Source: Piscinibacter gummiphilus (GTDB lineage Bacteria; Pseudomonadota; Gammaproteobacteria; Burkholderiales; Burkholderiaceae_C). Taken from it: a DNA stretch of 64,000 nucleotides. Positions 1-7,491 of this stretch are shown one piece after another. Position 1 is the first letter of the stretch; each line of letters opens with the position of its first letter. The position numbers and the translations under genes were made by a program. Location of the stretch: the NCBI RefSeq assembly GCF_002116905.1, contig NZ_CP015118.1:3038001-3102000 (forward strand), given 5' to 3'. The notes under the pieces are model-generated. The model was not told the DNA's origin and did no database searches. It saw only the letters and a list, made by a program, of their open reading frames with translations.

Positions 1-431
1 GCGCGGCCGAGGCTCAAGCCGCCCTTGACGCGCGCATGCAGCTCGACGGCGGCCCGTTCGGAGAGGGGCGCGAGGTAGTCGCCCACGACGAACGTGAGCA
101 CGCCGAACGCGACGCCGAGCCCCATCAGCAGCGACAGCGCCCGGCCGGGGCCGAGGCCGCCGGTGCGCAGGATGGTGAACTCCGACGACTGGGCGAGGCG
201 CGACAGGGCGTAGATGGTGCCGATCAGCACCGCGATGGGCGCCAGCTCGTAGAGGTGGCCGGGCAGCTCGAGCAGCGAGTACAGCGCGGCGTGCATCGCC
301 GAGTAGTCCTTGCCGACGTCACCCAGTTCGTCGACGAAGTCGATGAAGAAGAACAGCGACAGGAAGGCGATGGCGACGAACACGACGGCGCTCACCACGT
401 CGGCGTACAGCAGGCGGCGGACGGTTCTCAT
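1..431 (-). CDS. lptG: LptG, LPS export ABC transporter permease (5' part only)
   Basis: Inner-membrane permease that pairs with LptF in the LptB2FG complex, which extracts lipopolysaccharide and hands it to the Lpt bridge. The reading frame starts with ATG at 431 and leaves the window at base 1, so only about 143 N-terminal residues are present. They begin MRTVRRLLYADVVSAV, followed by a long hydrophobic helix, a charged FIDFVDEL stretch and further membrane segments, as expected for the first transmembrane half of LptG. The start overlaps the lptF stop by 4 bp (ATGA), so the two are translationally coupled. The periplasmic beta-jellyroll domain lies outside the window. The identification rests on the N-terminal membrane part and the lptF neighbour. 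Confidence 0.9.
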   Translation of the reverse strand, partial: MRTVRRLLYADVVSAVVFVAIAFLSLFFFIDFVDELGDVGKDYSAMHAALYSLLELPGHLYELAPIAVLIGTIYALSRLAQSSEFTILRTGGLGPGRALSLLMGLGVAFGVLTFVVGDYLAPLSERAAVELHARVKGGLSLGR

Positions 432-1534
432 GCGTGGGCCTCCTGCTTCGCGGGGCGCGGCTTGCGCCACTGCACGTGCGTGCCGTTGTCTCGCCACCAG
501 AGCAGGCCGATGGCGAGGAGGAAGGCCGACCCGTGGACCGCTGCCAGCACGCCGCCCATGCCGATGCGGCCCGACGACACCCAGGCCTGCGACAGGTTGA
601 TGAGGTTGTAGTACACGACGAAGGCGAGGAGGGCGAAGAGCAGGTTCCAGTTGCTGGCCCGCCGCGGCTGCGTGGCCGACAGGCTCAGCGCGAGCAGCAG
701 CAGGTTGGCCGAGCCGAGCGTCAGGCCCAGGCGCCAGGTGAGTTCGCCGCGCGCCTTCGCGTCGGGGCTCAGCAGCAGGTCGACCGTGGGGCGGGCCTTG
801 TAGGGCAGCACGGCGTCCGACACCTTGACGCGTTCGCCCACCTGGATCTGGTAGCTCTGGAAGCGCGAGACGGTCTTCTCGTTCGTCTTGAAGTCCTGCT
901 CGTTGCGCTGGCCGCTGTCGAGCACGAGCACGTCGGCCTCGTCGGTGTGCTCGATGCGGCCGGTGCGGGCCGTGGTGATCGACTCGTTGTCACCCTTCCT
1001 GATCAGGATGAAGACGTTGCGGCCGGTGCCGCCGTCCTGCTGGTCGCGGTCGATGAAGAACACGCGCGAGCCGTCGCGCGAGGACTGGAACTGCCCGGGC
1101 GCCACGCGCGAGAGGTCGGAGCGGCGCTCGAAGCGTTCCTTCAGGTCGGCGCTCTGCTGGTTCACCCAGGGCCACACGAACAGCGCCATCAGGCCCACGA
1201 CGAGCAGCACGGGCCAGCTCACGCGCAGCACCGGGCGCACGAAGCGGCTCAGGCCGACCCCGCTCGCGAACCAGATGGCCATCTCGCTCTCGCGGTACAT
1301 GCGGCCGAGCGACACCACCACCGCGATGAAGAGCGACAGGCTCAGCATCGTGGGCAGGTTGGCGAGCGACGTGAAACCGAGCAGGAGCGCGACGTCCTGC
1401 GGCGACACCTTGCCCACCGCCGCCTGGCCCAGCGTGCGGATGAGGAACATCGTCAGGACGATGGTGAGGATGACGACCAGTGTCGCGCCGAATGTTCGGG
1501 CGATGTCTCGGCGCAGTGTGGAATCGAATAACAT
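428..1534 (-). CDS. lptF: LptF, LPS export ABC transporter permease
   Basis: A 368-residue permease of the YjgP/YjgQ (LptF/LptG) family. It starts MLFDSTLRRDIARTF, with a first membrane helix at about residues 14-35, two more helices before residue 130, a long periplasmic domain at about 130-260 (probably the LptF jellyroll), and three C-terminal helices. With LptG and the LptB ATPase, encoded elsewhere, it should drive LPS export from the inner membrane. It sits in the common betaproteobacterial arrangement, divergent from pepA with only 26 bp between starts. Promoters for both genes must therefore overlap the opposite coding sequences. Length is normal for the family. Confidence 0.95.
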   Translation of the reverse strand: MLFDSTLRRDIARTFGATLVVILTIVLTMFLIRTLGQAAVGKVSPQDVALLLGFTSLANLPTMLSLSLFIAVVVSLGRMYRESEMAIWFASGVGLSRFVRPVLRVSWPVLLVVGLMALFVWPWVNQQSADLKERFERRSDLSRVAPGQFQSSRDGSRVFFIDRDQQDGGTGRNVFILIRKGDNESITTARTGRIEHTDEADVLVLDSGQRNEQDFKTNEKTVSRFQSYQIQVGERVKVSDAVLPYKARPTVDLLLSPDAKARGELTWRLGLTLGSANLLLLALSLSATQPRRASNWNLLFALLAFVVYYNLINLSQAWVSSGRIGMGGVLAAVHGSAFLLAIGLLWWRDNGTHVQWRKPRPAKQEAHA

Positions 1535-1560
1535 CGTCGGATTCTTGTTGGGGCTGCATT

Positions 1561-3018
1561 ATGGACGTTCGTCACCAGATTCTTTCGTTGTCCGCCTTGT
1601 CGACGCTGTCAGCCGATGCGCTGCTGGTCGTGGTGGCCGGCGACAGCCTGGACCCGCTGCTCGACGCGGCCATCGCCGGCCCGCTCGCCGATGCCATCGC
1701 CCAGGGCGACTTCCAGCTGAAGGCGGGCCGCACGCTGTACCTGCACCGCCTGCCGGGTGTCAAGGCGCCCCGGGTCGTGATCTCGGCGTCGGCCGGCGTC
1801 ACCCCGAAGGCCTTCAAGGCCGCGGTGGCCCAGGGGCTGGCCGCGCTGAAGACCACCGGCGCCCGCCGCGTCGGCATCGCCACGGTCGGCCTCGAGGTCG
1901 ACGCGAGCCATGCCGAAGCCGCCGTGGGCGCGGCGTTCGATGCCGTCTACGTCTACCGCCACACGAAGCCCAGCGCCCCGCCGGCGCCGGCGTTCGACAC
2001 GGCGCTGTTCCTCACCGACAAGGGCCACGCGAAGATGGCGCAGCTGGGGCTCGCCCGCGGCCAGGCCATCGCCTCGGGCGTGCAACTCGCCCGCGAGTGG
2101 GCGAACCGCCCGGCGAACCACTGCACGCCCACCATGCTCGCCGAACAGGCGAAGAAGCTCGGCAAGAGCCACGACCTGAAGGTCGAGGTGCTCGACCGCA
2201 AGGCCATCGAGAAGGAGGGCATGGGCTCGTTCCTCGCCGTTTCCCAGGGCTCGGAAGAGCCGCCCCGGTTCATCGTGCTGCGCTACCAGGGCGCCGCGAA
2301 GAACAAGGCGCCGGTGGTGCTCGTCGGCAAGGGCGTCACGTTCGACACCGGCGGCATCTCCATCAAGCCCGCGGCCGAGATGGACGAGATGAAGTTCGAC
2401 ATGGGAGGCGCCGCCAGCGTGCTGGGCACCTTCCGCGCCATCGCCGAGCTGAAGGCGAAGGTGAACCTCGTGGGCCTGATCCCCGCGTGCGAGAACATGC
2501 CCGACGGCCGCTCGCTCAAGCCGGGCGACGTGGTCACGAGCCTGTCGGGCCAGACCATCGAGGTGCTCAACACCGACGCCGAAGGGCGCCTGCTGCTGTG
2601 CGACGCGCTGACCTACGCCGAGCGCTTCAAGCCGGCGGCCGTGGTCGACATCGCCACGCTGACCGGGGCCTGCGTGATCGCCCTCGGCCACCACCGCAGC
2701 GGCCTGTTCACGGCCGACGAGACGCTCGCCACCGAACTGTCCGAAGCCGGGCAGGCCGGGCTCGACCCGTGCTGGCGCATGCCGCTCGACGAGGAGTACG
2801 ACGACGGCCTCAAGAGCAACTTCGCCGACATGGGCAACGTGGGGCCGCGCGCCGGTGGGGCGATCACCGCCGCCATGTTCCTGCGCCGCTTCACCTCGAA
2901 GTACCGCTGGGCCCACCTCGACGTGGCCGGCACCGCCTGGAAATCGGGCGCGGCCAAGGGCGGCACCGGCCGGCCCGTGCCGCTGCTGACCCACTTCGTG
3001 CTGTCGCAGGCCGCCTGA
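1561..3018 (+). CDS. pepA: Leucyl aminopeptidase (M17 family)
   Basis: A 485-residue cytosolic M17 metallo-aminopeptidase that removes N-terminal residues from peptides. The C-terminal catalytic domain carries the metal-binding Lys/Asp cluster in GKGVTFDTGGISIKP and the Asp/Glu/Arg signature NTDAEGRLLL, both intact. The N-terminal domain (about 1-160) is the macro-like regulatory domain. I chose the ATG at 1561 because a GGGG lies just upstream and the protein then begins MDVRHQILSLSAL, close to family N-termini. The frame is open upstream to 1480, but that stretch lies over lptF. The gene is followed 23 bp later by holC, the usual partner. Confidence 0.96.
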   Translation: MDVRHQILSLSALSTLSADALLVVVAGDSLDPLLDAAIAGPLADAIAQGDFQLKAGRTLYLHRLPGVKAPRVVISASAGVTPKAFKAAVAQGLAALKTTGARRVGIATVGLEVDASHAEAAVGAAFDAVYVYRHTKPSAPPAPAFDTALFLTDKGHAKMAQLGLARGQAIASGVQLAREWANRPANHCTPTMLAEQAKKLGKSHDLKVEVLDRKAIEKEGMGSFLAVSQGSEEPPRFIVLRYQGAAKNKAPVVLVGKGVTFDTGGISIKPAAEMDEMKFDMGGAASVLGTFRAIAELKAKVNLVGLIPACENMPDGRSLKPGDVVTSLSGQTIEVLNTDAEGRLLLCDALTYAERFKPAAVVDIATLTGACVIALGHHRSGLFTADETLATELSEAGQAGLDPCWRMPLDEEYDDGLKSNFADMGNVGPRAGGAITAAMFLRRFTSKYRWAHLDVAGTAWKSGAAKGGTGRPVPLLTHFVLSQAA

Positions 3019-3041
3019 AGAACACGCACCCGCGGGACCCG

Positions 3042-3485
3042 ATGACCGAGATCAGCTTCCACTTCAACGTGCCCGACCGCATGGGCTACGCCTGCCGGCT
3101 TCTGCGGAAGGCGGTGCGGCGGGGGGCGAAGGTGGTGGTGGCGGCTCCGGTGCCGGTGCTCTCGCAGCTCGACCGCCAGCTCTGGACGTTCGAGGCGCTC
3201 GACTTCATTCCGCACGTGCTCTCGAAAACCGGGATGCCACTGGCCCCGCGTTTGCGTCACACTCCCGTCTGGCTGACCGATGCGGTGCGCGACGCACCAC
3301 ACCAGGACGTGCTGCTGAACATGGGGGACGAATTGGTGGAGGGTTTCGAGGTGTTCGCACGGGTGATCGAGCTCGTGCCGGTCGACGGACCGGCGCGTCT
3401 GGCCGGCCGTGGGCGCTGGAAACACTATGCCGACCGGGGCTACGTGCTGCAGAAGCACGACGTCGCGCAGGACCCGACCGCATGA
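3042..3485 (+). CDS. holC: DNA polymerase III chi subunit
   Basis: A 147-residue HolC-type protein. In the DNA polymerase III clamp-loader assembly, chi binds psi and contacts SSB. The start MTEISFHFNVPDRMGYACRLLRK and the following VVVAAP and LDRQLWTFEALDFIPH segments fit the chi fold. The ATG at 3042 is the first plausible start after the pepA stop. Position directly after pepA is typical in Proteobacteria. It overlaps the next gene by 4 bp (ATGA at 3482-3485). No psi gene (holD) is seen in the window. Confidence 0.93.
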   Translation: MTEISFHFNVPDRMGYACRLLRKAVRRGAKVVVAAPVPVLSQLDRQLWTFEALDFIPHVLSKTGMPLAPRLRHTPVWLTDAVRDAPHQDVLLNMGDELVEGFEVFARVIELVPVDGPARLAGRGRWKHYADRGYVLQKHDVAQDPTA

Positions 3486-4174
3486 AGATGAACGCTCCCG
3501 GCACCCCTCCGGCGCACCGGTTGCCCGTGCTCACCGAGGTGATCCAGCTCACCGCCGCGGTCGAGGAACCGGTCGAGGCGGCCCTCGTCGAGGTCGATTT
3601 TCCGTTGCCGGTGGACGAGCCCGTCGCCATCGCGGTGCCCGCGCCGGTCCCGGTGCCTGCGCCCGAGGCACCCCGGCCGGAACCGGTCCCGGCGCCCGAA
3701 CCCGTGCTTGCCGAGCAGCCCGTGCCGTTCGCGCACGACGCGCCGGCGCCGCCCGAATGGCTCAAGCGCCGGCCCGCGCCGCACGTGCGCGTGGGGCTGC
3801 CGCTGCCCGCGATGGCGCCGCCGTCGCCACTGCCGGCCGACTTCTCCGGCAGCTGGTGGAGCCGCGACGAAGGCCCCGCGGTGGTGTCCGCGCCGGTGCC
3901 CGTTCCGGTGCCCATCCCCGCACCGGTGCGTCCCGTGGAAACGGTTTCGGAAGACGTGCTGGTGCAGCGCGTGTTCGAAGGACTCGAAGGACAGATCGAC
4001 CTGATGTTCGACCACCGCATGCGCGAGGCCGTGGTGCCCGCGCTCGCGCGCGCGGCCGACAGCCTGATGGCCGACCTGAAGGAACAACTCCATGCGACCC
4101 TCCACGAGATGGTGTCGCGTGCCGTCGCGATCGAACTGGCGCGTCAGGCACATCGCCGTGAATCCGGTTCGTGA
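3482..4174 (+). CDS. Hypothetical Pro/Val-rich protein downstream of holC
   Basis: A 230-residue protein in operon with holC. I do not recognise a catalytic domain. Residues about 20-160 are rich in Pro, Val, Ala and Glu, with repeated VPVPxP-type runs, and are probably disordered. The C-terminal 75 residues are predicted helical and amphipathic (VFEGLEGQIDLMFDHRMREA...). Betaproteobacterial genomes often carry a DUF2486-type protein at this place and this one resembles that description, but I assign it by position and composition only. No signal peptide or membrane helix is visible, so it is probably cytosolic. Confidence 0.8.
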   Translation: MKMNAPGTPPAHRLPVLTEVIQLTAAVEEPVEAALVEVDFPLPVDEPVAIAVPAPVPVPAPEAPRPEPVPAPEPVLAEQPVPFAHDAPAPPEWLKRRPAPHVRVGLPLPAMAPPSPLPADFSGSWWSRDEGPAVVSAPVPVPVPIPAPVRPVETVSEDVLVQRVFEGLEGQIDLMFDHRMREAVVPALARAADSLMADLKEQLHATLHEMVSRAVAIELARQAHRRESGS

Positions 4175-4267
4175 CTTTTTCCGTGTGTGCGAGTGGTAGT
4201 GCCGAGGCCTGGCCCGATCCGTGCCTTGTCTTCGTTTCTTTTCTCAATCCTTATTAGGAGCCTGTGT

Positions 4268-5416
4268 ATGAAGCGTTCACTGTTTGCACTGTCGGCCGTC
4301 GTCATTGCGGTCGCGCTGGCTGGATGTGGCAAGAAGGCGGACGAAACCCCGGTGGTGAAGATCGGGCACGTCGGCCCGAAGAGCGGCGCCATCGCCCACC
4401 TCGGCATCGACAACGAGAACGGCGCCCGCATGGCCATCGATGAGCTCAACGCCAAGGGCGTGACCATCGGCGGCAAGAAGGTCAAGTTCGAGCTGCTGGG
4501 CGAAGACGATGCCGGCGATCCGAAGCAGGGCACCGCGGCGGCGCAGAAGCTCGTCGACGCCAAGGTCAACGGCGTGGTGGGCCACCTGAACTCCGGCACG
4601 TCCATCCCGGCCTCGAAGATCTACAGCGACGCGGGCATCCCGCAGATCTCGCCGTCGGCCACGAACCCGACCTTCACGCGCCAGGGCTTCAAGACGACGT
4701 TCCGCGTCGTGGCCGACGACGTGCACCTCGGTGGCACGCTGGGCCGCTACGCCACGGGCGAACTCAAGGGCAAGCAGATCGCCGTGATCGACGACCGCAC
4801 GGCCTACGGCCAGGGCGTCGCCGAGGAGTTCCTGAAGGCCGCCACGGCCTCGGGCGGCACCATCGCCTCGCGCCAGTTCACCAACGACAAGGAAAAGGAC
4901 TTCAGCTCCATCCTGACCGCCATCAAGGCCACGAAGCCCGACGTCATCTTCTTCGGCGGCATGGACGCCGTGGGCGGCCCGATGCTGCGCCAGATGAAGC
5001 AGCTGGGCATCGAGGCCAAGTACATGGGCGGCGACGGCATCTGCACGGGTGAACTGCCGAACCTGGCCGGCGGCGGCCTCGTGAAGGGCAACGTCGTCTG
5101 CGCCGAAGCGGGCGGTGTCGAAGGTGAACAGAAGGCCGGCATGGAGGACTTCAAGAAGCGCTACAAGGAGAAGTTCAACATCGACGTCAAGCTGTACGCC
5201 CCGTACGTCTACGACGCCGTCAACGTGCTGGTCGAAGCCATGGTCCGTGCCGACTCCGCCGACCCGGCGAAGTACCTGCCGGAAGTGGGCAAGACCAACT
5301 ACAAGGGCGTGACCGGCCAGATCGCCTTCGACGAGAAGGGCGACATCAAGAACGGCGCGCTCACGCTGTTCACGTTCGATGGCGACAAGCGGGAACAGAT
5401 CGCCGTCGTGCGCTGA
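4268..5416 (+). CDS. Branched-chain-amino-acid-type ABC substrate-binding lipoprotein
   Basis: A 382-residue periplasmic binding protein of the LivJ/LivK (Peripla_BP_6) type. The N-terminus MKRSLFALSAVVIAVALAGC ends in a lipobox (LAGC), so it should be a lipid-anchored receptor. The mature part begins with the family's VKIGHVGPKSG strand and continues with DELNAKGVTIGGKKVKFELLGEDDAGDPK-like features. The ATG at 4268 has an AGGAG at 4256-4260. No permease or ATPase adjoins it: holC and its partner lie upstream and a strong terminator follows. It must use components encoded elsewhere or act as an extra receptor. The substrate cannot be told from sequence. Confidence 0.92.
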   Translation: MKRSLFALSAVVIAVALAGCGKKADETPVVKIGHVGPKSGAIAHLGIDNENGARMAIDELNAKGVTIGGKKVKFELLGEDDAGDPKQGTAAAQKLVDAKVNGVVGHLNSGTSIPASKIYSDAGIPQISPSATNPTFTRQGFKTTFRVVADDVHLGGTLGRYATGELKGKQIAVIDDRTAYGQGVAEEFLKAATASGGTIASRQFTNDKEKDFSSILTAIKATKPDVIFFGGMDAVGGPMLRQMKQLGIEAKYMGGDGICTGELPNLAGGGLVKGNVVCAEAGGVEGEQKAGMEDFKKRYKEKFNIDVKLYAPYVYDAVNVLVEAMVRADSADPAKYLPEVGKTNYKGVTGQIAFDEKGDIKNGALTLFTFDGDKREQIAVVR

Positions 5417-5439
5417 TCCCCGAGTTCCTTCGGGACACG

Positions 5440-5466
5440 AAAGGCCGCCTTCGGGCGGCCTTTTTT
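5440..5466 (+). terminator. Rho-independent terminator after the binding-protein gene
   Basis: A perfect 7-bp GC stem, ggccgcc (5443-5449) and ggcggcc (5454-5460), has a ttcg tetraloop and is extended by A-T pairs. A run of six T follows (5461-5466). It lies 24 bp after the stop at 5416 and insulates the copper operon promoter that starts 15 bp further on. Confidence 0.93.
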
Positions 5467-5480
5467 CTGCGCTCCGGGCC

Positions 5481-5511
5481 TTGACCTTGCGACGGGGGCA
5501 AGGTTTACGAT
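5481..5511 (+). promoter_or_regulatory. CueR/MerR-type copper-responsive operator-promoter
   Basis: A -35 element TTGACC (5481-5486) and a -10 element TACGAT (5506-5511) are separated by 19 bp, the long spacer typical of MerR-family promoters. Within the spacer lies a perfect inverted repeat, ACCTTGC (5484-5490) and GCAAGGT (5498-5504), around a 7-bp centre. This matches the known CueR operator form. Every downstream gene to 10185 has copper-linked features, which supports the call. No cueR gene is in the window. Confidence 0.9.
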
Positions 5512-5546
5512 GCGCCGGTCGCCCTCACTCTGGTAACCTCGCCGCC

Positions 5547-5948
5547 GTGAAGTTCCTCCGCCTCTGGTTCCTGGTCCTGCTCGCCGTGCTGCTCCCCGTC
5601 CGGGGCGCCATGGCCGCGACCATGCCGTGCATGCCCGCGGGCGCAGGCGGCCATGCCGAGGTGGTCGTGACGGGCCATGTCGAGGCGCACGCCCATCACG
5701 AGGGCATGGACCACGGGCACGATGCCCAGGTCCACGAGCCCACCCCCGACCCCCAGCCCGGCCATGGCCACGCGTCCCAGGACAAGTGCAACATGTGCTC
5801 GGCGTCCTGCTCCTCGCCCCCGCTGGCGGGCAGCTTCCCGGCGATCGACGGCCCCGTGGTGCTGAGCACGGCCACGTTCCCCGCCGTCTCGGCCCCGGCC
5901 CCGACGTTCCAGTCGGGCGGCCAGGACCGCCCCCCACGAACCTGCTGA
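5547..5948 (+). CDS. Small exported His/Cys-rich protein, first gene of copper operon
   Basis: A 133-residue protein read from a GTG start at 5547, 35 bp after the -10 element of the CueR-type promoter. It has a signal peptide (KFLRLWFLVLLAVLLPVRGAMA), then a region with ten His residues between positions 36 and 75 (HAHHEGMDHGHD and similar) and a CNMCSASC cluster (Cys81, 84, 88). It resembles the short DUF2946-type proteins often found beside copper genes, though I cannot confirm membership. Inferred role: periplasmic or membrane-associated copper binding. The frame is open upstream to 5379, but that would run through the terminator and promoter, so the GTG is preferred. Confidence 0.75.
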   Translation: MKFLRLWFLVLLAVLLPVRGAMAATMPCMPAGAGGHAEVVVTGHVEAHAHHEGMDHGHDAQVHEPTPDPQPGHGHASQDKCNMCSASCSSPPLAGSFPAIDGPVVLSTATFPAVSAPAPTFQSGGQDRPPRTC

Positions 5949-6067
5949 CCCGACGAGGCCTCCGCGGGAGGTCCGATGGGGCTCGTGCGTGCGTCCGCTT
6001 CGGCGGCCCGCGCGGGCGTTTCCCGGCTGCGGTTTCGCCGCGCCGATGACTCACATGGTTTCCCACA

Positions 6068-7480
6068 ATGCACAACCTTTCGATGGTGCGGCGCGCCGTC
6101 GCCGCATCGGCCGTGCTCGTGCTCGCCGGCTGCGCCTCGTTCTCGCCGGACGGCGGGGCCGCCCGCGTGTCCGAACTGACGGCCGCCCGCACCGGGCACC
6201 CGGTCACGCTTCAGCGCACCGAGGCCGACGTCGACACGGCCACCCGGCGTGTCGCCGAGCTCCTGAAACAGCCCCTGACCCCTGACAGCGCGGTCGAGGT
6301 CGCGCTGCTGAACCACCGCGGCCTCCAGGCCGCCTTCGCCGAACTGGGCATCGCCGAGGCGGACCGCGTGCGCGCGGGCCGCCTGGCCAACCCCACCTTC
6401 ACCTTCGGGCGCCTGAGCGGCGGCGGTGTCACCGAGATCGACCGCACGGTGATGTTCAACGTGCTGGGCCTGCTGACCCTGCCGCTCGCGAACGACGTGG
6501 CGCAGCGCCAGCTGGCGCAGGTGCAGGTCCGCGCCGCGTCCGATGCGGTGGGGGCCGCGGCCGAGGCGCGCAAGGCGTTCTTCGGCGCCATCGCGGCGCA
6601 GGACCTCGCGAGGTACCACGAGCAGGTCAAGGACGCGGCGGACACGTCCAGCGAACTTGCCCGCCGCATGCAGGCCGCCGGCAACTTCAGCAAGCTCGCC
6701 CGCCTGCGCGAGCAGTCGTTCCAGGTCGATGCCACGGCCAACCTGGCGCGGGCCCGGCACCGGGCCGTGGCCGAACGCGAACGGCTGGTGCGTGCGCTGG
6801 GGCTCTCGGGCGACCAGCTCGCCTTCACGCTGCCGGCGCGCCTGCCCGACCTGCCGGCCGCCCCGCTCGATGCCCGCAACGCCGAGCAGACCGCCATCGA
6901 CCAGCGCCTGGACGTGCTGATGGCCCGGCGCGAGGCCGAGGCCACGGCGAAATCGCTCGGTCTGACCCGCGGCACACGCTTCGTCAACGTGCTCGAGGCC
7001 GGCTACGCCAACAAGAGCCAGACCGGCGAGCCGCGGCAGAACGGCTTCGAGATCGAGCTGGAGCTTCCGCTCTTCGATTTCGGCGCGACCCGCACGGCGC
7101 GCGCCGAGGCGACCTACATGCAGGCGGTGCATCGCACCGCCGAGGTCGCGGCGAACGCGCAGTCGGAAGTGCGCGAGACGTACTCGGCCTACCGCACCGC
7201 GTACGACCTCGCGAAACACTACCGCGACGAAGCCGTGCCGCTGCGCCAGCGCATCTCCGAGGAGAACCTGCTCCGCTACAACGGAATGCTCGCGAGCGTG
7301 TTCGAGCTGCTCGCCGATGCCCGCGACCAGGTCGGCACGGTGACCGCCGCCATCGAGGCGCTGCGCGACCACTGGATCGCCGAGACCGACCTGCGCACCG
7401 CGATGACGGGCCGCTCGCCCGGCGCCTCGCCCGCCATGGCTCCGACCCGCGACGCCGCGGCCGGGCAGGGTGGCCACTGA
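6068..7480 (+). CDS. TolC/CusC-family outer-membrane efflux lipoprotein
   Basis: A 470-residue protein of the outer-membrane efflux family. The N-terminus carries a lipobox (VLVLAGCASF), as in CusC-type lipoproteins. Two homologous long helical halves follow, ending in the conserved YxxGLLASVFELLADARDQ-like region (here RYNGMLASVFELLADA). It should form an outer-membrane channel. The operon encodes no RND pump or membrane-fusion protein, so its inner-membrane partner is unknown. An in-frame ATG at 6083 is an alternative start that would leave a shorter n-region. The 119-bp gap to the previous gene contains small GC-rich hairpins but no terminator. Confidence 0.9.
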   Translation: MHNLSMVRRAVAASAVLVLAGCASFSPDGGAARVSELTAARTGHPVTLQRTEADVDTATRRVAELLKQPLTPDSAVEVALLNHRGLQAAFAELGIAEADRVRAGRLANPTFTFGRLSGGGVTEIDRTVMFNVLGLLTLPLANDVAQRQLAQVQVRAASDAVGAAAEARKAFFGAIAAQDLARYHEQVKDAADTSSELARRMQAAGNFSKLARLREQSFQVDATANLARARHRAVAERERLVRALGLSGDQLAFTLPARLPDLPAAPLDARNAEQTAIDQRLDVLMARREAEATAKSLGLTRGTRFVNVLEAGYANKSQTGEPRQNGFEIELELPLFDFGATRTARAEATYMQAVHRTAEVAANAQSEVRETYSAYRTAYDLAKHYRDEAVPLRQRISEENLLRYNGMLASVFELLADARDQVGTVTAAIEALRDHWIAETDLRTAMTGRSPGASPAMAPTRDAAAGQGGH

Positions 7481-7491
7481 AAGACGACGAC

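Noticed and set aside
1480..1560. Upstream extension of pepA to 1480
   Set aside because: These codons overlap the divergent lptF start and do not resemble leucyl aminopeptidase N-termini.
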